A stretch of DNA of 64,000 nt, taken from Tubulanus polymorphus (Eukaryota; Nemertea; Palaeonemertea; Tubulaniformes; Tubulanidae). Where the stretch lies: positions 12,114,450-12,178,449 of the forward strand of contig NC_134026.1 in assembly GCF_964204645.1 (NCBI RefSeq), given 5' to 3'. The notes beneath the pieces were generated by a model. It did not search any database and was not told the origin of the DNA. It saw nothing but the letters and a program-made list of their open reading frames with translations. Shown in pieces: positions 1-11,801 of this stretch (position 1 is its first letter; the number at the start of each line of letters is the position of its first letter). The position numbers and the translations under genes were made by a program.

Positions 1-1074
1 CGAATTTCAGAATTTGCCATCCACAGCAAGATGCTTTCAGAAACGCTATGGATGGCGGAAGCGATCCACAGCAAGTCTAGCTCTCACCACAGCAAGTGCC
101 TATCTTGAAAACAATACCCGGTTAATTACGTATTCCATGAACATTGAAAAATAATTCTATATCAGAGTCAATGTTATTTGGTTACTTGACTTAAACATTT
201 AAATGTATATCAAATCAATTATAATATTGTCAACAATATTTGTAAAGATTAAACACTAAAAATGAAATCATTAGAGTTGGGTCAGTTCATAATGATATGT
301 GATTGAAATTGAATAATTGATCACTAAATTATTGAAAGAATTTATAACCTAGTTATATTCTAATAATCTATAATTTCTCAAAGATAGAATATTGCACTGT
401 GCATTACTATTAAATTATACTACTGAAGGAATGAATATTGGGCCTACATGTATTGGAAGTTTAAAAATTCAGATCAAAATTCATGTTAATAGCAGTTGTT
501 TTTGTTAGGTGGCAGCACTGTACTGAAAAAGTTGTTGGTGCTAGCACAGGAATTTTGCAGCACCGGAACAGGAAGGTGGCAGCACCGTACGGCACACAGT
601 TAAGGCATCAGCCGCTGTAACTTTCGATTTCATGTCAAAACTATTCAGAATTTTTACAGAATTTTGATTACAAAATCTGGTGTCATTGATTCAAATTGTC
701 AATGGCATTTTAAAGAAATAAATAATAATTAATAGACGGCATTTTGAAGCCGTCGGTATAAAGGTACGTCAACGGCTATGTACTATTACATCGTCGGCAA
801 AAGCCATTGATTGTCGTCGTGAAATTCAAACCCTGTCTTTGAAATTTTAATCAGAATAAAACCAACCGTTTTCCATAATTGTTCAAGGCCAAAACGTCAA
901 TCTCAATTTGAAATAAGAAAAAATTGCACCCCAGATCTCAGATATTGGTCCTACTCGTATGTATATCACACACATGATTCATGATCGATGTTTCTTCACC
1001 TCCATTCACAGCTTCACCTCCATCCCCACCACCGCTAGCGGCACACCAATACATGTGGTAACTTATTGTTTTAG
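1..1074. other. No gene seen; short local repeats
   Basis: No coding signal is convincing here. The first 110 bases hold four copies of the decamer CCACAGCAAG, and 505-600 holds two copies of a GGTGGCAGCAC(T/C)GTAC motif. These look like the eroded edge of a repeat rather than a gene. Confidence 0.4.
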
Positions 1075-1675
1075 CAGTGATATTTAAGAATATAATTACC
1101 TCAAGGGGGAGGATGTACCCTATTAATTTCGGGGGTCAAAGGTCATTGTCACTGAAGGTAATTCATGCGAAACCTAAACATAATTCAAGGAAAAGTATTG
1201 AAAACTGGACTGCTTTTTCATAATATGGTTACCTTATGGGGAGAATATACCCTAATAATTTTAGGGTTCAAGGCTCAAATGTCAAGGTCATTACAGGTGA
1301 TTTGCAGGAAACCTTATGAACACGCTATATGGAAGACTAATGTTATGTTTACTTGAGCTGCAGTATTTGCTGTGTTGTTTACACATTCTAAGACGATTTT
1401 GTTTTTTTTTGTACATTTACCTTTAACTCTATATTATTTACATTGTGCTAACTTTTGTAAGGAATGATTATACTAGTCTCCTCAACATTCTTGATAGCAT
1501 TATTATTCCATTTCCCTATTGACCCAGTCCCCATGCATTCCCTTATCTATAGTAAGGTTACCCCTGGGGTGCACTAATAATTTTTTGATACCGAAGATCA
1601 GAGTCTTCAGAGTCATTCCCTACTGGCTATCCTGGTGTACGAAGATACGTAAATTGCCTTGTTTATATGCCTAAA
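1075..1675 (+). repeat. Dispersed repeat, copy 1 (shared with 6139-6765)
   Basis: Two ~125-bp units (from about 1097 and 1225) share a run of the form 'gggga..gta.CCTATTAATTT.ggggtcaaaggtca'. The end, near 1560-1670, contains 'gatCAGAGTCTTCA' and 'AAATTGCCTTGTTTA', which match the end of the larger copy at 6139-6765. It is non-coding; the short ORF at 1165 simply runs through the units. It is probably a non-autonomous element with internal tandem units. Confidence 0.5.
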
Positions 1676-3560
1676 AACATAGTAAAAATAGTTAAACAGG
1701 AGTTTCTAAAATTACCAAACTGTTGGATCATGTAATTGACTATGGTATTGTGTAAGCATAAACCATCTGAATGGCTGGTGGTAATAACCGCCTCTACTGG
1801 GAAATGGTTTGACTAATTTAACCTTGGCCCTATGCCTGACATCAAAACAATGTCTGATCAAAGGGTAATCGATGGGCATCAATTTTTTTTATTTGCACGT
1901 GTCGATCGGTGACGGTATCAGAAACTGGAAACTTCTCATTCTCATAGGAGTTCATATTATGCTTGAATCCTCAAATTTCCACAGTGTTTAAGCCAGCTAC
2001 CTCCATAGGGAATAGTTGTAGATTTGTCAGGTTGTTTTTTATGATCAACTGTGTTGATCCCTAAAGAATGGTTCTGAGAGTTACTTTCTGTCAGCTCTTG
2101 GTGGCACAAATTGTAACCAATGGATATACATAACTGATATTTTGTCATTAGGGGGGAGATAGGTATTGGAATTGATATGGCAAGTTTCGTCCATCAGCTC
2201 TTAGCCGTTTGGAAGTGCTGGGAGAAAATGTGCAAAAACTTCACACTGAATTTTCCCCATTCTACTAATGGATGCTTGACCTTGTTTCCTGACATCACAG
2301 GGATAGCCCTTCAGAAGCGGATCACTTGGAAATCCCTCCAGAAGGGCTTTCCCATTGACATCATTATCAAGAACTGTTCTACCATGTACTTGTGACTCAT
2401 AGGGAAAACCCTATTACCATGTATTTTATCAAAGTTGAACGTGCTTACTACACAGTCTATGATGTTTTCATCTTTATCAGCTGTTTATAAGTCATTGCAA
2501 ATCCAAGAACAAATAGATTTTTAGTCTCAAAACTGAAATGTACTCTGTTGATCATACTAGACACATGGTCCTTTCTTTCTGAAATGATGTCGATGGTATT
2601 TATTTGGATTCAAAAATACTTGCACTAATTCTATGTTAAAAATCCTGTTCCATACCAGATTCATGAAGGAGTCATCTTCACCGATCAAGGGAGTCGAACC
2701 CACTAAGCCATAGTCCTTCCCTGAACCCCTTGACCTCACGAATTTTTGGAGTTGTTACTAGCCTATCAGAATCCGGTTGTACCAATCACAGCGCTTGTAA
2801 CAATTGACATTAAGCGTCTTTTGGAATTCTTGTAAATTTGTTAACTGAACCAATCAGTGATTTTACCGAACAAAGAAGTATTTTGCAAACGATATATGAC
2901 GTCATGTGCAACAGCACCGGTAATGAAATTACGCGTCGTGAGGCTAGGGGGCTGGTGGAAGCGAGTTTTGGGGAGCGATACCGGACCCCATGCAAGGGAG
3001 GATGTGAAGGAGTCAGAACCAAATGTTGCCAAATGTCTGCCCAAGAGTAGATGGAAGACTATGCGTTTCATGATTATGAAAACCTTTCTAAACACTCCAG
3101 ACTTTGCTATCAAAAATTACAAAAAAATCTCCTGAGACTGAACAATACTGGACGGTGGGCAATTTGGACCATATTTATTTACGCACTGTGGCTGTCATCA
3201 AAACATGATTTTTACATATCTCCCCAAAAAATTTTTCTCAACAAATGTACTTCAAAATGATGTTTCGTTTTTGAAATCCAACATGTACTCCATTTATACC
3301 TGTAATCATCTGTGGAGATAGGAGGTGAACTGTCATATACAGTATAATTTAGAATTTCATAAACAAGGCAACGTCACAGGGATTGCTTACGATTAACATT
3401 GATGTTTGCCCAGTCTGAAGCGAAAGAACAAAATGCTAGTAGCTTGTGTTTGCGACACATGCCACTGGTGACATAATTCTGGCTGATACATTGAATTTAT
3501 TGACTGGTATGTCGATGACAGCTAAAAACTAATGATTTTTAAAGTGGCCCGGGAGAAGAA
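1676..3560. other. No gene recognised
   Basis: Several ORFs of 60-90 codons overlap on both strands (2177-2395, 2810-3260). None shows a motif, splice context or conserved composition, and the overlapping pairs mirror one another. I see nothing I would call a gene in this stretch. Confidence 0.35.
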
Positions 3561-3635
3561 CATTGTCTGATGTCGCAAATTTTACCAGTACAAGCGTCGC
3601 GAGAGGTACTTCTTCACCTAAAAATCTCTTGCCTC

Positions 3636-3911
3636 TCACACCGCAACCTTGAACGTTGTTGCCTTATGTTTGAACCGTTTATCCTTCTGGCAAGTCACGG
3701 ATAGCAAATGAAAAAAGTGATCGATGATAGCAGCCGAAACTGTGGAACCTTCCGCCAGAATATTGTGTGTCATCAGGGGCAAAATGCTGATTCCTTCATT
3801 ACACTTAACAATAGCCTCTTTGTTGTAGTCATTGGCAACCTTATGTAAGATGTTCTGTTGAAAATCACTGACGTCAAATTCTGTGCCACTTCTCTTTGTT
3901 TCCTTAATCTC
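3636..3911 (-). CDS. Exon-like coding fragment, unrecognised gene (3' piece)
   Basis: An open frame of about 91 codons, without its own ATG, runs on the minus strand and ends in TGA. It begins just inside AG dinucleotides that could be acceptors. Residue choice looks protein-like: an amphipathic stretch reads NILHKVANDYNKEAIVKCNE, followed by THNILAEGSTVSAAIIDHFF. I do not recognise the family. Its strand and spacing fit with the pieces at 4563-4799 and 4966-5167, so all three may be exons of one minus-strand gene, possibly transposon-derived. No catalytic motif is visible. Coding status is inferred from composition only. Confidence 0.35.
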   Translation of the reverse strand, partial: EIKETKRSGTEFDVSDFQQNILHKVANDYNKEAIVKCNEGISILPLMTHNILAEGSTVSAAIIDHFFHLLSVTCQKDKRFKHKATTFKVAV

Positions 3912-4562
3912 TTAATCTCTCCCGTAGTATTGGTATTTTAAATAAATTTAAAAGCAATAATACGAATCGAGAATCAGGCCAATAATTCTTCTTGCGATCA
4001 GGATAATATCAAAAGCTGCTTTTCTAGATCATACAGCCCCTATCTTCAAAGGTAGGTATCCTTACCTTACAAGCAATAACGAAGTTTCAATTGTGATTTT
4101 TCATATTAAAATTTAGGAATTCACTACTACCTAACTCATTTTCAAAGTATTTCTCATTGAATTCTGAATTTCACCATCATCGACTAGATTGACCAATTTA
4201 TAACGAATCGAAAGACATTTTCAGTTAGTGTCAGGTCCTTTAATTTGGAATAATTTGCTTCATTCACTGAAGATCATTGTATCAGTAACTTCATGGTCTT
4301 TAAACATGAAAATCAAGGGTAGCATGTAAATCTTATAAACCTTAAAAGGTTTCTTCATGTGTCCTTTTATCTCGAATTATTGTATTTTTATTTTTATTTT
4401 CATTACTTTTGTCCAATTATTGTAATCCGAAATCGAAAAATATATAATTTTTATTATTATTATTATTACTATTAATAATAAGAAAATTATGGCTTCTTTC
4501 AGCGAAACTTCATGGAGGTATGTTTCATTCTCCATCAGTTCATTTCGCAACCTTCTTAGGTA

Positions 4563-4799
4563 CTATGGCACTTCTTTGCTACATAAAGGAATTATATGCA
4601 TCAATAACGTATCTGGCCTTTTTTGATCAACAAGAGCCTTTTCGAATAATTTAACTCGCAGAGCATCTACAAGAAGTCGTATGTCATCATTGATGTCTTG
4701 AACAAATCCTATTTTGTTACTTTGACCCATCAGTTCACACACGATCATTGGTGAAAGCCATGTGCAGCTCAAACTTAGGTAACTCATCTTTTGTTGCAA
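4563..4799 (-). CDS. Exon-like coding fragment, unrecognised gene (middle piece)
   Basis: This 78-codon frame contains a protein-like stretch, NKIGFVQDINDDIRLLVDAL, followed by VDQKRPDTLLMHIIPL. It sits between two other exon-like pieces on the same strand (3636-3911 and 4966-5167). A (TTA)n microsatellite lies just downstream at 4449-4475. The upstream part of the frame (residues 1-20) looks less coding and may be intronic. No family is recognised and the exon limits are not fixed. Confidence 0.3.
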   Translation of the reverse strand: MQQKMSYLSLSCTWLSPMIVCELMGQSNKIGFVQDINDDIRLLVDALRVKLFEKALVDQKRPDTLLMHIIPLCSKEVP

Positions 4800-4965
4800 A
4801 CATTATCTTTTGTAAATAGAAGTATAATTCTGGCAGTGATTTACGGGTTGATTCCCAATGTAAAGTTGTTAACTGTTAGATTATAATCGTCTGATACGTT
4901 TACGCTCACAGATTCATCTTCGTTTTCACGGCTCGGAGTTTCATTCTCTGGAACACATTGCATGG

Positions 4966-5167
4966 CTAGGGAGAAGAACTAGATCTATCGATGTGATCTA
5001 TCTGTTGAAGGATCTGCCAGCCTAACTGTTTCAATATCTTCATCTCCCTAGGAAGTACATCTGCAGCTTCCTTTTCTGATGGTCTATAAGCCCGTTTCAG
5101 GGTAGAAGTGAGAGTACTCCACAGAAGTGCAATTTCCCTGCTCATTGTATTCAGATCTTTGCTTCTA
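4966..5167 (-). CDS. Exon-like coding fragment, unrecognised gene (5' piece)
   Basis: The open frame follows a good acceptor on the minus strand (pyrimidine tract then TTTTCAG, next to 5167) and runs 66 codons to a TAG at 4966-4968. It includes SREIALLWSTLTSTLKRAY and MKILKQLGWQILQQI, helix-like with regularly spaced Leu/Ile. No known domain is recognised. It is likely an exon of the same gene as 4563-4799 and 3636-3911. The TAG may be the true end of this reading or lie in an intron. Confidence 0.35.
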
Positions 5168-5200
5168 CTGAAAATAGATTTTTAGTGTAGCTTCCTAAAT

Positions 5201-5976
5201 TTCTGGAATTCTGTTCGATTTTTCATCTCTTTCTTTTACTCCGTGATTCCCTAATATTAGAATTATCGATACTGATATTTCCTTTGCCTCATCGGTGAGA
5301 TATTTAGGAGTTATCTTTGATTCCAACTTCTCATTTAAAGAACACATTTCGAGCCGTGGGAAGTCTGCTAATTTTCACATTCATATCATTGGTAAAATCT
5401 GTCAAAATCTCTATCTGTTGATGCCACAAGAATTTATGTGCAGGCACTCATCACAACCTGTCTTGTATTTTGTTCTGTTGTAACTCTGTTCTCGCTGAAT
5501 TACCTAAGTCCTCAATGAAACCCCTCCAGCGAGTACAGAACACCCGTCTAGTAAGTAAAACCTGAAAATATAAATCAATCAAACCTGTCCTTATGGGATT
5601 ACATTGGTTACCCATTGAACAAAGAATCAAGTACAAAATTCTCATTTTCATCTTCCAGTGCATACATAATTTGGCTCCTAAATATCTCTGTGACCTCATT
5701 CATATTCATGTCCCTTGCCATCCTCTACGTTCTTCTCCCTAGATACAATAGAAATTCTTTCGGTTCTCGAGCCTTTTCCATCAATGGCCCGACCCTGTGG
5801 AATCAGCTTCCAGGATACCTCCGGTCTATAACATCTTTGGAGATCTTCAGGAAGCAACTTAAAACATTTTCTCTTTAATGAGGCTTTTATATGAAGCGCT
5901 TTGGGCGGCTTTGTCATGAGCTGGATTTAGCGCTATATAAAACACGTCTTATTATTATTATTATTATTATTATTCG
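5201..5976 (+). mobile_element. 3' end of a CR1/L2-like LINE (broken RT C-terminus)
   Basis: The plus strand encodes the tail of a non-LTR retrotransposon reverse transcriptase in several frames. VRYLGVIFDSNFSF (5295) is the typical segment after the catalytic core. A long stretch follows with LHWLPIEQRIKYKIL (about 5600-5645) and NSFGSRAFSINGPTLWNQLP (5755-5815), which is characteristic of CR1/L2-type LINE C-termini. The frame is broken by an in-frame TAG near 5740 and by shifts. The element ends in a (TTA)n run at 5950-5976, as CR1/L2-like elements end in short tandem repeats. 5'-truncated and dead. Confidence 0.75.
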
Positions 5977-6138
5977 GTTGGAGAGGCTGTAATGATATGT
6001 TGGTATTTGTTAATGGTCTGAACTGAGCCATGTGCTGTTGTTGGTGCCTGGTTCCATTCTTCCTCCAACTGAGATTCCTGCAAAAAGTGGTTTTGGTCTG
6101 TTTGGAATCCGCCTCCTTCCATCCGTCCACATCTGCTT

Positions 6139-6765
6139 GTAAATGTGATTCAAGAAGAACTGTTGATAGCAGGACTATGATATTACATAGCAATATTACC
6201 CCTTGGGAGAGGATGTGCCCTATTGATTTTTTGGTCCAAGGATCAAAGGTCAAGGTCATTACGGGTCATTCATGAGAAACCTTGTGAACGCGATTTAAGA
6301 CAAACCATTGATAGCAGGAAAATTATATTACATAGTAATATTACCCCTTGGTAGAGAATGTGCCCTATTGATTTTGGGGTCCTTAGGTCAAGATCACTAG
6401 AGGTCATTTATGTGAAACCTTGTGAATGCGATTCAAGAGGAACCATTCATAGCAGGACAATGCCATATTATAGTTTGATTACCCCTAGGGAGAGGATGTG
6501 CCCTATTGATTTTGGTTCCAAAGGCCAAGGTCAGTAGAGGTCATTTGCACATAAATGCAATTCAAGAAGAACCACTGATAGCAGGACATAACTATTTCAA
6601 AGTATGATTTTACCCGGGTTGTGAATGTGCCATACTGATTTTGGAGTTCTAGGGTTGAAGGTCAAGGTTAAAAATTCTTAATCACTGAAAACTTTTGGAT
6701 GCCAAAGATCAGGGTCTTCATGGGTCGCGGGGGACGTAGAAACGTAGTATCAAATTGCCTTGTTC
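6139..6765 (+). repeat. Tandem ~125-bp repeat (4 units) of the dispersed family at 1075
   Basis: Four imperfect units start near 6145, 6285, 6420 and 6545. Each contains 'GATAGCAGGA', 'accccttgGGAGAGGATGTGCCCTATTGATTTTGG' (variants) and 'AAGGTCA'. The end matches copy 1 (CAAATTGCCTTGTT). It is non-coding and in the same orientation as the copy at 1075-1675. Confidence 0.65.
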
Positions 6766-6888
6766 AGTTTGATTGTGCGAGCAATTCCCTGAGAGCAGTT
6801 TTCTGCTGATAAAGCTCAAGCTGTGCGGAGATTTCAGCACATTCACTTTTCGATCCGGAAAGTTCTAGTCCCTCCAAGGATTCCATTT

Positions 6889-7858
6889 TTAGCTCTCGTG
6901 GAACGAGAGAGCTATTACGAGCGTGTTGGTATCGTGTTGTGTATGTTTACCGCGAACTAAAGCACACCATTTTTACAGTAATTGAATTATCGAAAGATCC
7001 GATAAATGGGGTTAAATCTGCTGCAAAAATACATCCGGCAATTTGTATTCAAGATTATTTCAGATTATATTGGGTTGAATGGGGATAGAAGTTGATATTG
7101 AAAAGATTTTTGAATAATGTTTTATTAATAATCATTCGGATAGATTTATTTTACAAGGTGAATTAAAATGCGGATGACTACATCACTCGGGTGTGAACGG
7201 GCACCTTGCACCAAGGGCCGGTACCGTAGTCGTCTTAAATTCCTTGTTTTTTGCTTGGAAAATCAGTGGGAGTCTTAAACTTCGAAAGGTTGGCAGACAA
7301 TGTCCTTGAAAGTCCTAATTTTTACAGTCAGACCGAAATTATCACCGAGTTGTATGACAGTGTGGCGTGTGTTTATTCATTTACTGCAGACGTATTGCGT
7401 AGCAGCTGTTGGCGTCTAGCCATACTACGCGAGGCAAGCGTGCGCTGGCAGATAACTAGTATCTCACACTGCACACACTACAGTGACATAGTGGCATAGG
7501 CTCATATTGATGCACGCGTTATTCATACAGTGAAATAAGTTTTTTTGAATGAAGTTTACTTTATCATAGATTTTCATTTAAGTTATTATCGGTCACATTA
7601 TTACTAAAAAGACTTTGAAAGTGATATACATTGGTCTGTCGATCTTTTTGTACTATAACCGGCCATAACAAATCGATCTTACGTATTTGTTCCTGCCTAC
7701 CACTGTCTTGAGGCGCCCAGTTCCACCGTAGTGTCCAGGGCAGTTGTGAAGCGAACAGATCTGCATAATTAAAAGAGTTAGAATGATCAATGTAATATGT
7801 TTTTATTGATATTATAAAAAAAACTGTGCCTCGAGAGCACAGGACATTTGGTCCTCTA
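6889..7858 (+). mobile_element. Helitron-like non-autonomous repeat, copy A
   Basis: A 970-bp block is repeated almost base for base at 21011-22006. The 5' end carries a small palindrome (AGCTCTCGTGGAACGAGAGAGCT). The 3' end carries a hairpin (AGGAC-ATTT-GGTCCT) followed directly by CTAG and a T. A 3' hairpin followed by CTRR is the Helitron hallmark, but no Rep/helicase is encoded and the 5' TC is not clear, so a fold-back element is an alternative. The open frame at 7251-7499 exists in both copies but shows no motif. Confidence 0.5.
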
Positions 7859-8077
7859 GTTTATTGTATCAATCATTTTTTCTACATGCCCAGTGAGTAA
7901 GTTTAAATGAAAGGGGTGATTTCCACTGTGACATGTCGACGAGATCCCCAAACCGCTATCAGTGGCCACCAATTCTTCAATATATAATGACAGAAACTTG
8001 GAAAGTATCTCGCATTGTGTATCTGGCAGGTCTAGACGTTCAGTATCATTTGATTGCCCATTTATCATCTTGCAAAA
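7856..8077 (-). pseudogene. Unrecognised exon truncated by the Helitron-like repeat
   Basis: After an acceptor-like TTTTATTTTAG (next to 8078) a clean frame of about 73 codons runs on the minus strand. It includes NDTERLDLPDTQCEILSKFL and EELVATDSGLGISSTCHSG. The frame stops at the TAG formed by the terminal CTAG of repeat copy A. The exon therefore appears to be cut off by insertion of that repeat, and its natural continuation is missing from the window. No family is recognised. Confidence 0.4.
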
Positions 8078-8118
8078 TCTAAAATAAAAATTGGTTGGTG
8101 CAAATAGTTTCATTCAGA

Positions 8119-8460
8119 CATCTTGCTCATCACGAGCAAGATGTGGTCTTTGTCATCATTGTCCTTCTGCTTTTCTATCATTTGTGTGCCAATGGCCATT
8201 TTGTTCAGCATTGCTGTGAGGCTTTCAAGTCTACCTGTACATGATGTTGTTAAGTTGTTTGACGTTGATATTAAACCCACAATTCAATGACTTCTGGTAC
8301 TTATGTTACATTTGCAAGGAGACCAGCTGTGTGCGTAAAGAATTGAAAACTTTCAGGTGAACACGTTAATTCCTTTTTAAGGACGAACTTCACATCCTTT
8401 ATGAAATGGAATAGGCCCATGTGGATGACTGTTAGCTTTGTATAGTCACCCTGTACCTCA
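8119..8460 (-). CDS. Two short exon-like pieces of the same unrecognised gene
   Basis: On the minus strand, 8460-8301 reads as an open frame with YTKLTVIHMGLFHFIKDVKF and ends in TAA. 8270-8119 reads as a charged, helical C-terminus-like segment (GRLESLTAMLNKMAIGTQMI, then KQKDNDDKDHILLVMSKM) ending in TGA. Both lie upstream of the truncated exon at 7856-8077 in the same orientation. The composition is protein-like, but I recognise no domain and the splice junctions are not certain. Confidence 0.3.
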
Positions 8461-8599
8461 AGTCACTAGACTATAAACGACACCCAGCAACGGCATACTA
8501 TTCAAAACTACACATGCTGCAACTACAAATGTAAAGCTCATATCGCTGTTGATTTGAACAGCTGTGTTGTCGTGAATCTCCCTGAAACGCACAACGATA

Positions 8600-10499
8600 T
8601 CACCAAAGTAATTCTTATCAGTTTATAACATGATATTTTGAAGGAGCGCGACACATATCCGGGATATGTGGATCCACCAGGGCTACCACGTAAAAAGTAC
8701 AGATGTGCCTTATTTGTTTGGCCCTTTCATAGTTCGGTTGGGAGTTGCATGAACTAATCGTATCCGTTGGAATATGGCACTTATATGTATATGTACTTAT
8801 ACCATTGTTACCCACACTTGCCAGATGTTATTGGCCACGTTGTGGTAAGGTCCTCCAAATCTAAATTCCCAAATCCCCGATACCAACAACAAAATGCAAA
8901 ACGCAACACTGGAATAGAATATACAATATATATACAGTTTATTATTAATAAAGAAAATATTCAAATTCTCAATTAGAGAAAATTAAAATCAAATTACTCA
9001 ATTATATACTTCAAATTACCAAAATAAATCAAATACTTCGAATTTAAGAATTTAACATAAATTAGAAAAAAATAAAAATCTACCATATGATGAATCTCTT
9101 GATCTACCTTCCTAGCCGCTGACGAAATAGTTCGAAATTAATGACTCCAAATTTAGCTCCAATTGACGCAAAAACACACACGGACACAAAACACAGAAAC
9201 ACAGTCAGTTAGTCAGTTTTTATAAAACACTAAACAAATTCACACGTTGAAAAATATCGCTCCGAACGTATGCAAAATTACCACCACTCCTGTAGGTCCA
9301 ATCTCGCTAACAGTAATTGTTCACGAACAAAACGATCCAACAAAAAGAATTGAAAGAAACATTGATTTAGCAATAGTCCGCTCTCCAGTCGCACTTGATC
9401 CGTTCTAATATGGAAAAATGGGTCTGGTAACTACTGACGGGTAACCGTACAGTTATCAAAAATCCACGGATTAGTGATCCAATAGTGATTAAATTAAAAT
9501 ACGCTGGGTGTTAAGTCAACCCCCAGGAAAATGTCGTTCCAAATGATAAAGTTCGCTATCGATATAAATCACCTTCCGATGAACGTTCTACTCGAATCTG
9601 ATATTGGTACAAAAATACATCCACGATTCGATCAACCGTAACAAGTCGATCAGATTACTTAACTCGCCGCCTCAAATCCGAAATATTCTTCATCCAGCTA
9701 ATAGGTTCTATTACCAGGTCGGTAAAAGAATAACTTATGCGCTATGATTTTGAAAATTTATAATGTCCATTTCGGTCCACAAGTCGTGGAGCATAGACAA
9801 AAATTATAGAAAGGGATTCCAGAAGGTCTTTAGCTAAGATCCTTCTCCCTCAAAATCTCTAAAGCAAGTCCTCTTCCACCTAAGTTCTGTTGCATCCATG
9901 CACTCCTACTGGGATCCCCTGCAGGATGTCACATGACTAACCACAAAATCAAAAGTAAAACCTAACTTGAGATGTCTCAGCAATGAAAAATGGCTCAAAG
10001 TTATGATATAGATTATAATCATAATTTTAGAAAGATACCCATGAAATAACTCAACAGACTTAGCTCGAAAATCAAATAAAACGATTAAATAATTCCAATT
10101 CACTGCTGATCACTCAAGTTTACCCCCATACAGCCCATGTAAAGTTTTGAATTTTCTAGGAAAGTGTCAAATGAAAATGATGGATCACGATTGATAGAAC
10201 ACTATATCCGTGTTGACGCGATGTAGAGAGAATCCCGCAATGATGAGGAAAATGTAAATGAAAATGGAGATAGTAGTTTATTCAAGGTTTCGACTATCTC
10301 CTTATAGTCATCTTCAGGAAAATGATGGATTACTGAGTCCTGCAAGTATTTCCTTTTTGGTGAAAGGATAGTTCACCGGAACTTCAGTGCAAACTGCGGT
10401 TGCAGATTTACTCCAAGACATCCTGTGTGACCCCTTAAATAATAATAAACATAGTTACTACTGGTTACACCATGTTTTTGATGTGATCCAGCAGAAAAT
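8600..10499. other. AT-rich non-coding stretch; possible Penelope-like tail
   Basis: No gene is supported. At 10262-10322 the minus strand carries CTGAAGATGAC...GTCGAAACCTTGAATAAAC. This combination occurs at the ends of many Penelope-like retroelements, but no RT or GIY-YIG coding is nearby. The rest is AT-rich sequence with no repeats I can pair. Confidence 0.3.
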
Positions 10500-10592
10500 C
10501 CGATGATTTGTTTACATTTGACTACATTACCACGTGCGTTGGCAATGACGTCATCGAATGACGTATAACCGAGAACAAGAAACAGAAAGAAA
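10500..10592 (+). promoter_or_regulatory. Putative promoter with E-box and CRE palindrome
   Basis: Just upstream of the ATG at 10593 are a CACGTG E-box (10531-10536), a full CRE palindrome TGACGTCA (10546-10553) and a half-site TGACGT (10559-10564). No TATA box is obvious. The cluster directly before a long acidic open frame supports a TATA-less metazoan promoter for the P2X7-like gene. Confidence 0.45.
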
Positions 10593-10858
10593 ATGGCCGA
10601 CAAAAGAGAACGCAGTGATTATTCTTCTGACAATTCATCCTCATCTAGCGAAGTGAGCGAAAATATAAGCGAAAGAGAATTATCAGATGAAAGTGCAATA
10701 TCATCTGAAATTGAGGTGGGCGAAATGGTGCCCGATATGGAAGTTTTCAATGCTGCAGAGCCACTGTATTTGTACGAGCCCGATGCATCTGACGATGACG
10801 AAGATGGCGCTAGACCAGACATTAGTCCGGATAGAATCTATAGATTAGATGTTCATCG
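10593..10858 (+). CDS. P2X7-C-terminal-like protein, 5' exon
   Basis: The ATG follows an AAGAAA context. The first ~75 residues are very acidic and Ser-rich (SDYSSDNSSSSSEVSE, then EPDASDDDEDGARPD), followed by DRIYRLD. Acidic N-termini ending in an R-L segment are usual before the cysteine-rich P2X7-type intracellular domain found in many invertebrate proteins. A donor-like CG|GTTCAAT at 10858/10859 has the phase needed to join the exon at 19424, placing an Arg before the first Cys of that domain. The donor is weak, so the boundary is tentative; the open frame itself runs on to 10919. The ~8.6 kb intron would be almost filled by a piggyBac. Confidence 0.5.
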
Positions 10859-11463
10859 GTTCAATGAATATTCAGGGATTTCTATTGTTGTTAACAAAGT
10901 ATGGGGCGACACAATCTAAGGATAACGGTGGATTCGGTTATTAAATTCATCCGTCAACCAAGAGTAAAACATAAGGCTTTCTATAGTCTTAAATTTCTAA
11001 AACGTCTAAAACGGTAGTCAGAGTGTCAATCCTCCCTCAGTCTCCTGCAACACCACCATGACAGGAAATAACACAAACGAAATTAAACTCTATAATTGGT
11101 ATATATATTCCTAATTTTGTAATCTATATTACCGTATGATTTCGAAATCGGTTTTGTGGCGATCTTTCAAACTTCTGAGATCCTCTCACACACACGTTCC
11201 CATAGCTAGCTGCTTGCATACGAACACACACTCCCGTGTGCATGCCAGGCCTCATTGTGCCAGTCTGAGCTTACACATATACGCAGTACCGGTATATGTG
11301 TATTCGACCCAACCTGGATTAATCTCCAATCACAATACCAACAATTGAGGGATTGCCGGGTTTACACTATTCAAAAGCCAGTATTTCATGACACAGAGAT
11401 TGCTAGAAAGCCTACCCTTACATCTCATTCCAGACCAGAAATAATTAGATCCACCTTTCTTCC
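10859..11463 (+). other. Intron remainder of the P2X7-like gene
   Basis: There is no convincing coding here. Short frames at 11136-11467 overlap each other and lack motifs. The stretch ends at the TTAA that marks the piggyBac insertion. Confidence 0.4.
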
Positions 11464-11801
11464 TTAACCCTTTTGGTTACCGGATGAGCTATTGCTTTTG
11501 TTCATTCACAATCCGGATTAGCATTTGCATATATTATAGGAATTGAGACATCATTTTTGAATTGATGTAGCTCATTTAATATAGGAGTTAGGGCCTTGGA
11601 CTAATTGAAAGTTATGTAGGAAACACCCAGGGCTTTCTAATGGTATCAACATTTTTTAATTTGATATATCATATTCTGAGATAAAATATCGATTTTTCAT
11701 GAAAATCAAGAGATTTTCGAGATTTTCAATGAATACCTCAGAAAAATTTATTTTTCATTGTTTTTTATGCTGAAATAAACACTATAATAAGAAATGAAGT
11801 C

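Noticed and set aside
2680-2720. tRNA T-loop-like GGGTTCGACTCCC on the minus strand
   Set aside because: No matching acceptor, D or anticodon arms at the right distance; only the T-arm-like motif exists, so not a tRNA gene.
2838-3135. Overlapping plus and minus ORFs of 70-92 codons
   Set aside because: Mirror frames in the same DNA, no recognised domain or splice context.
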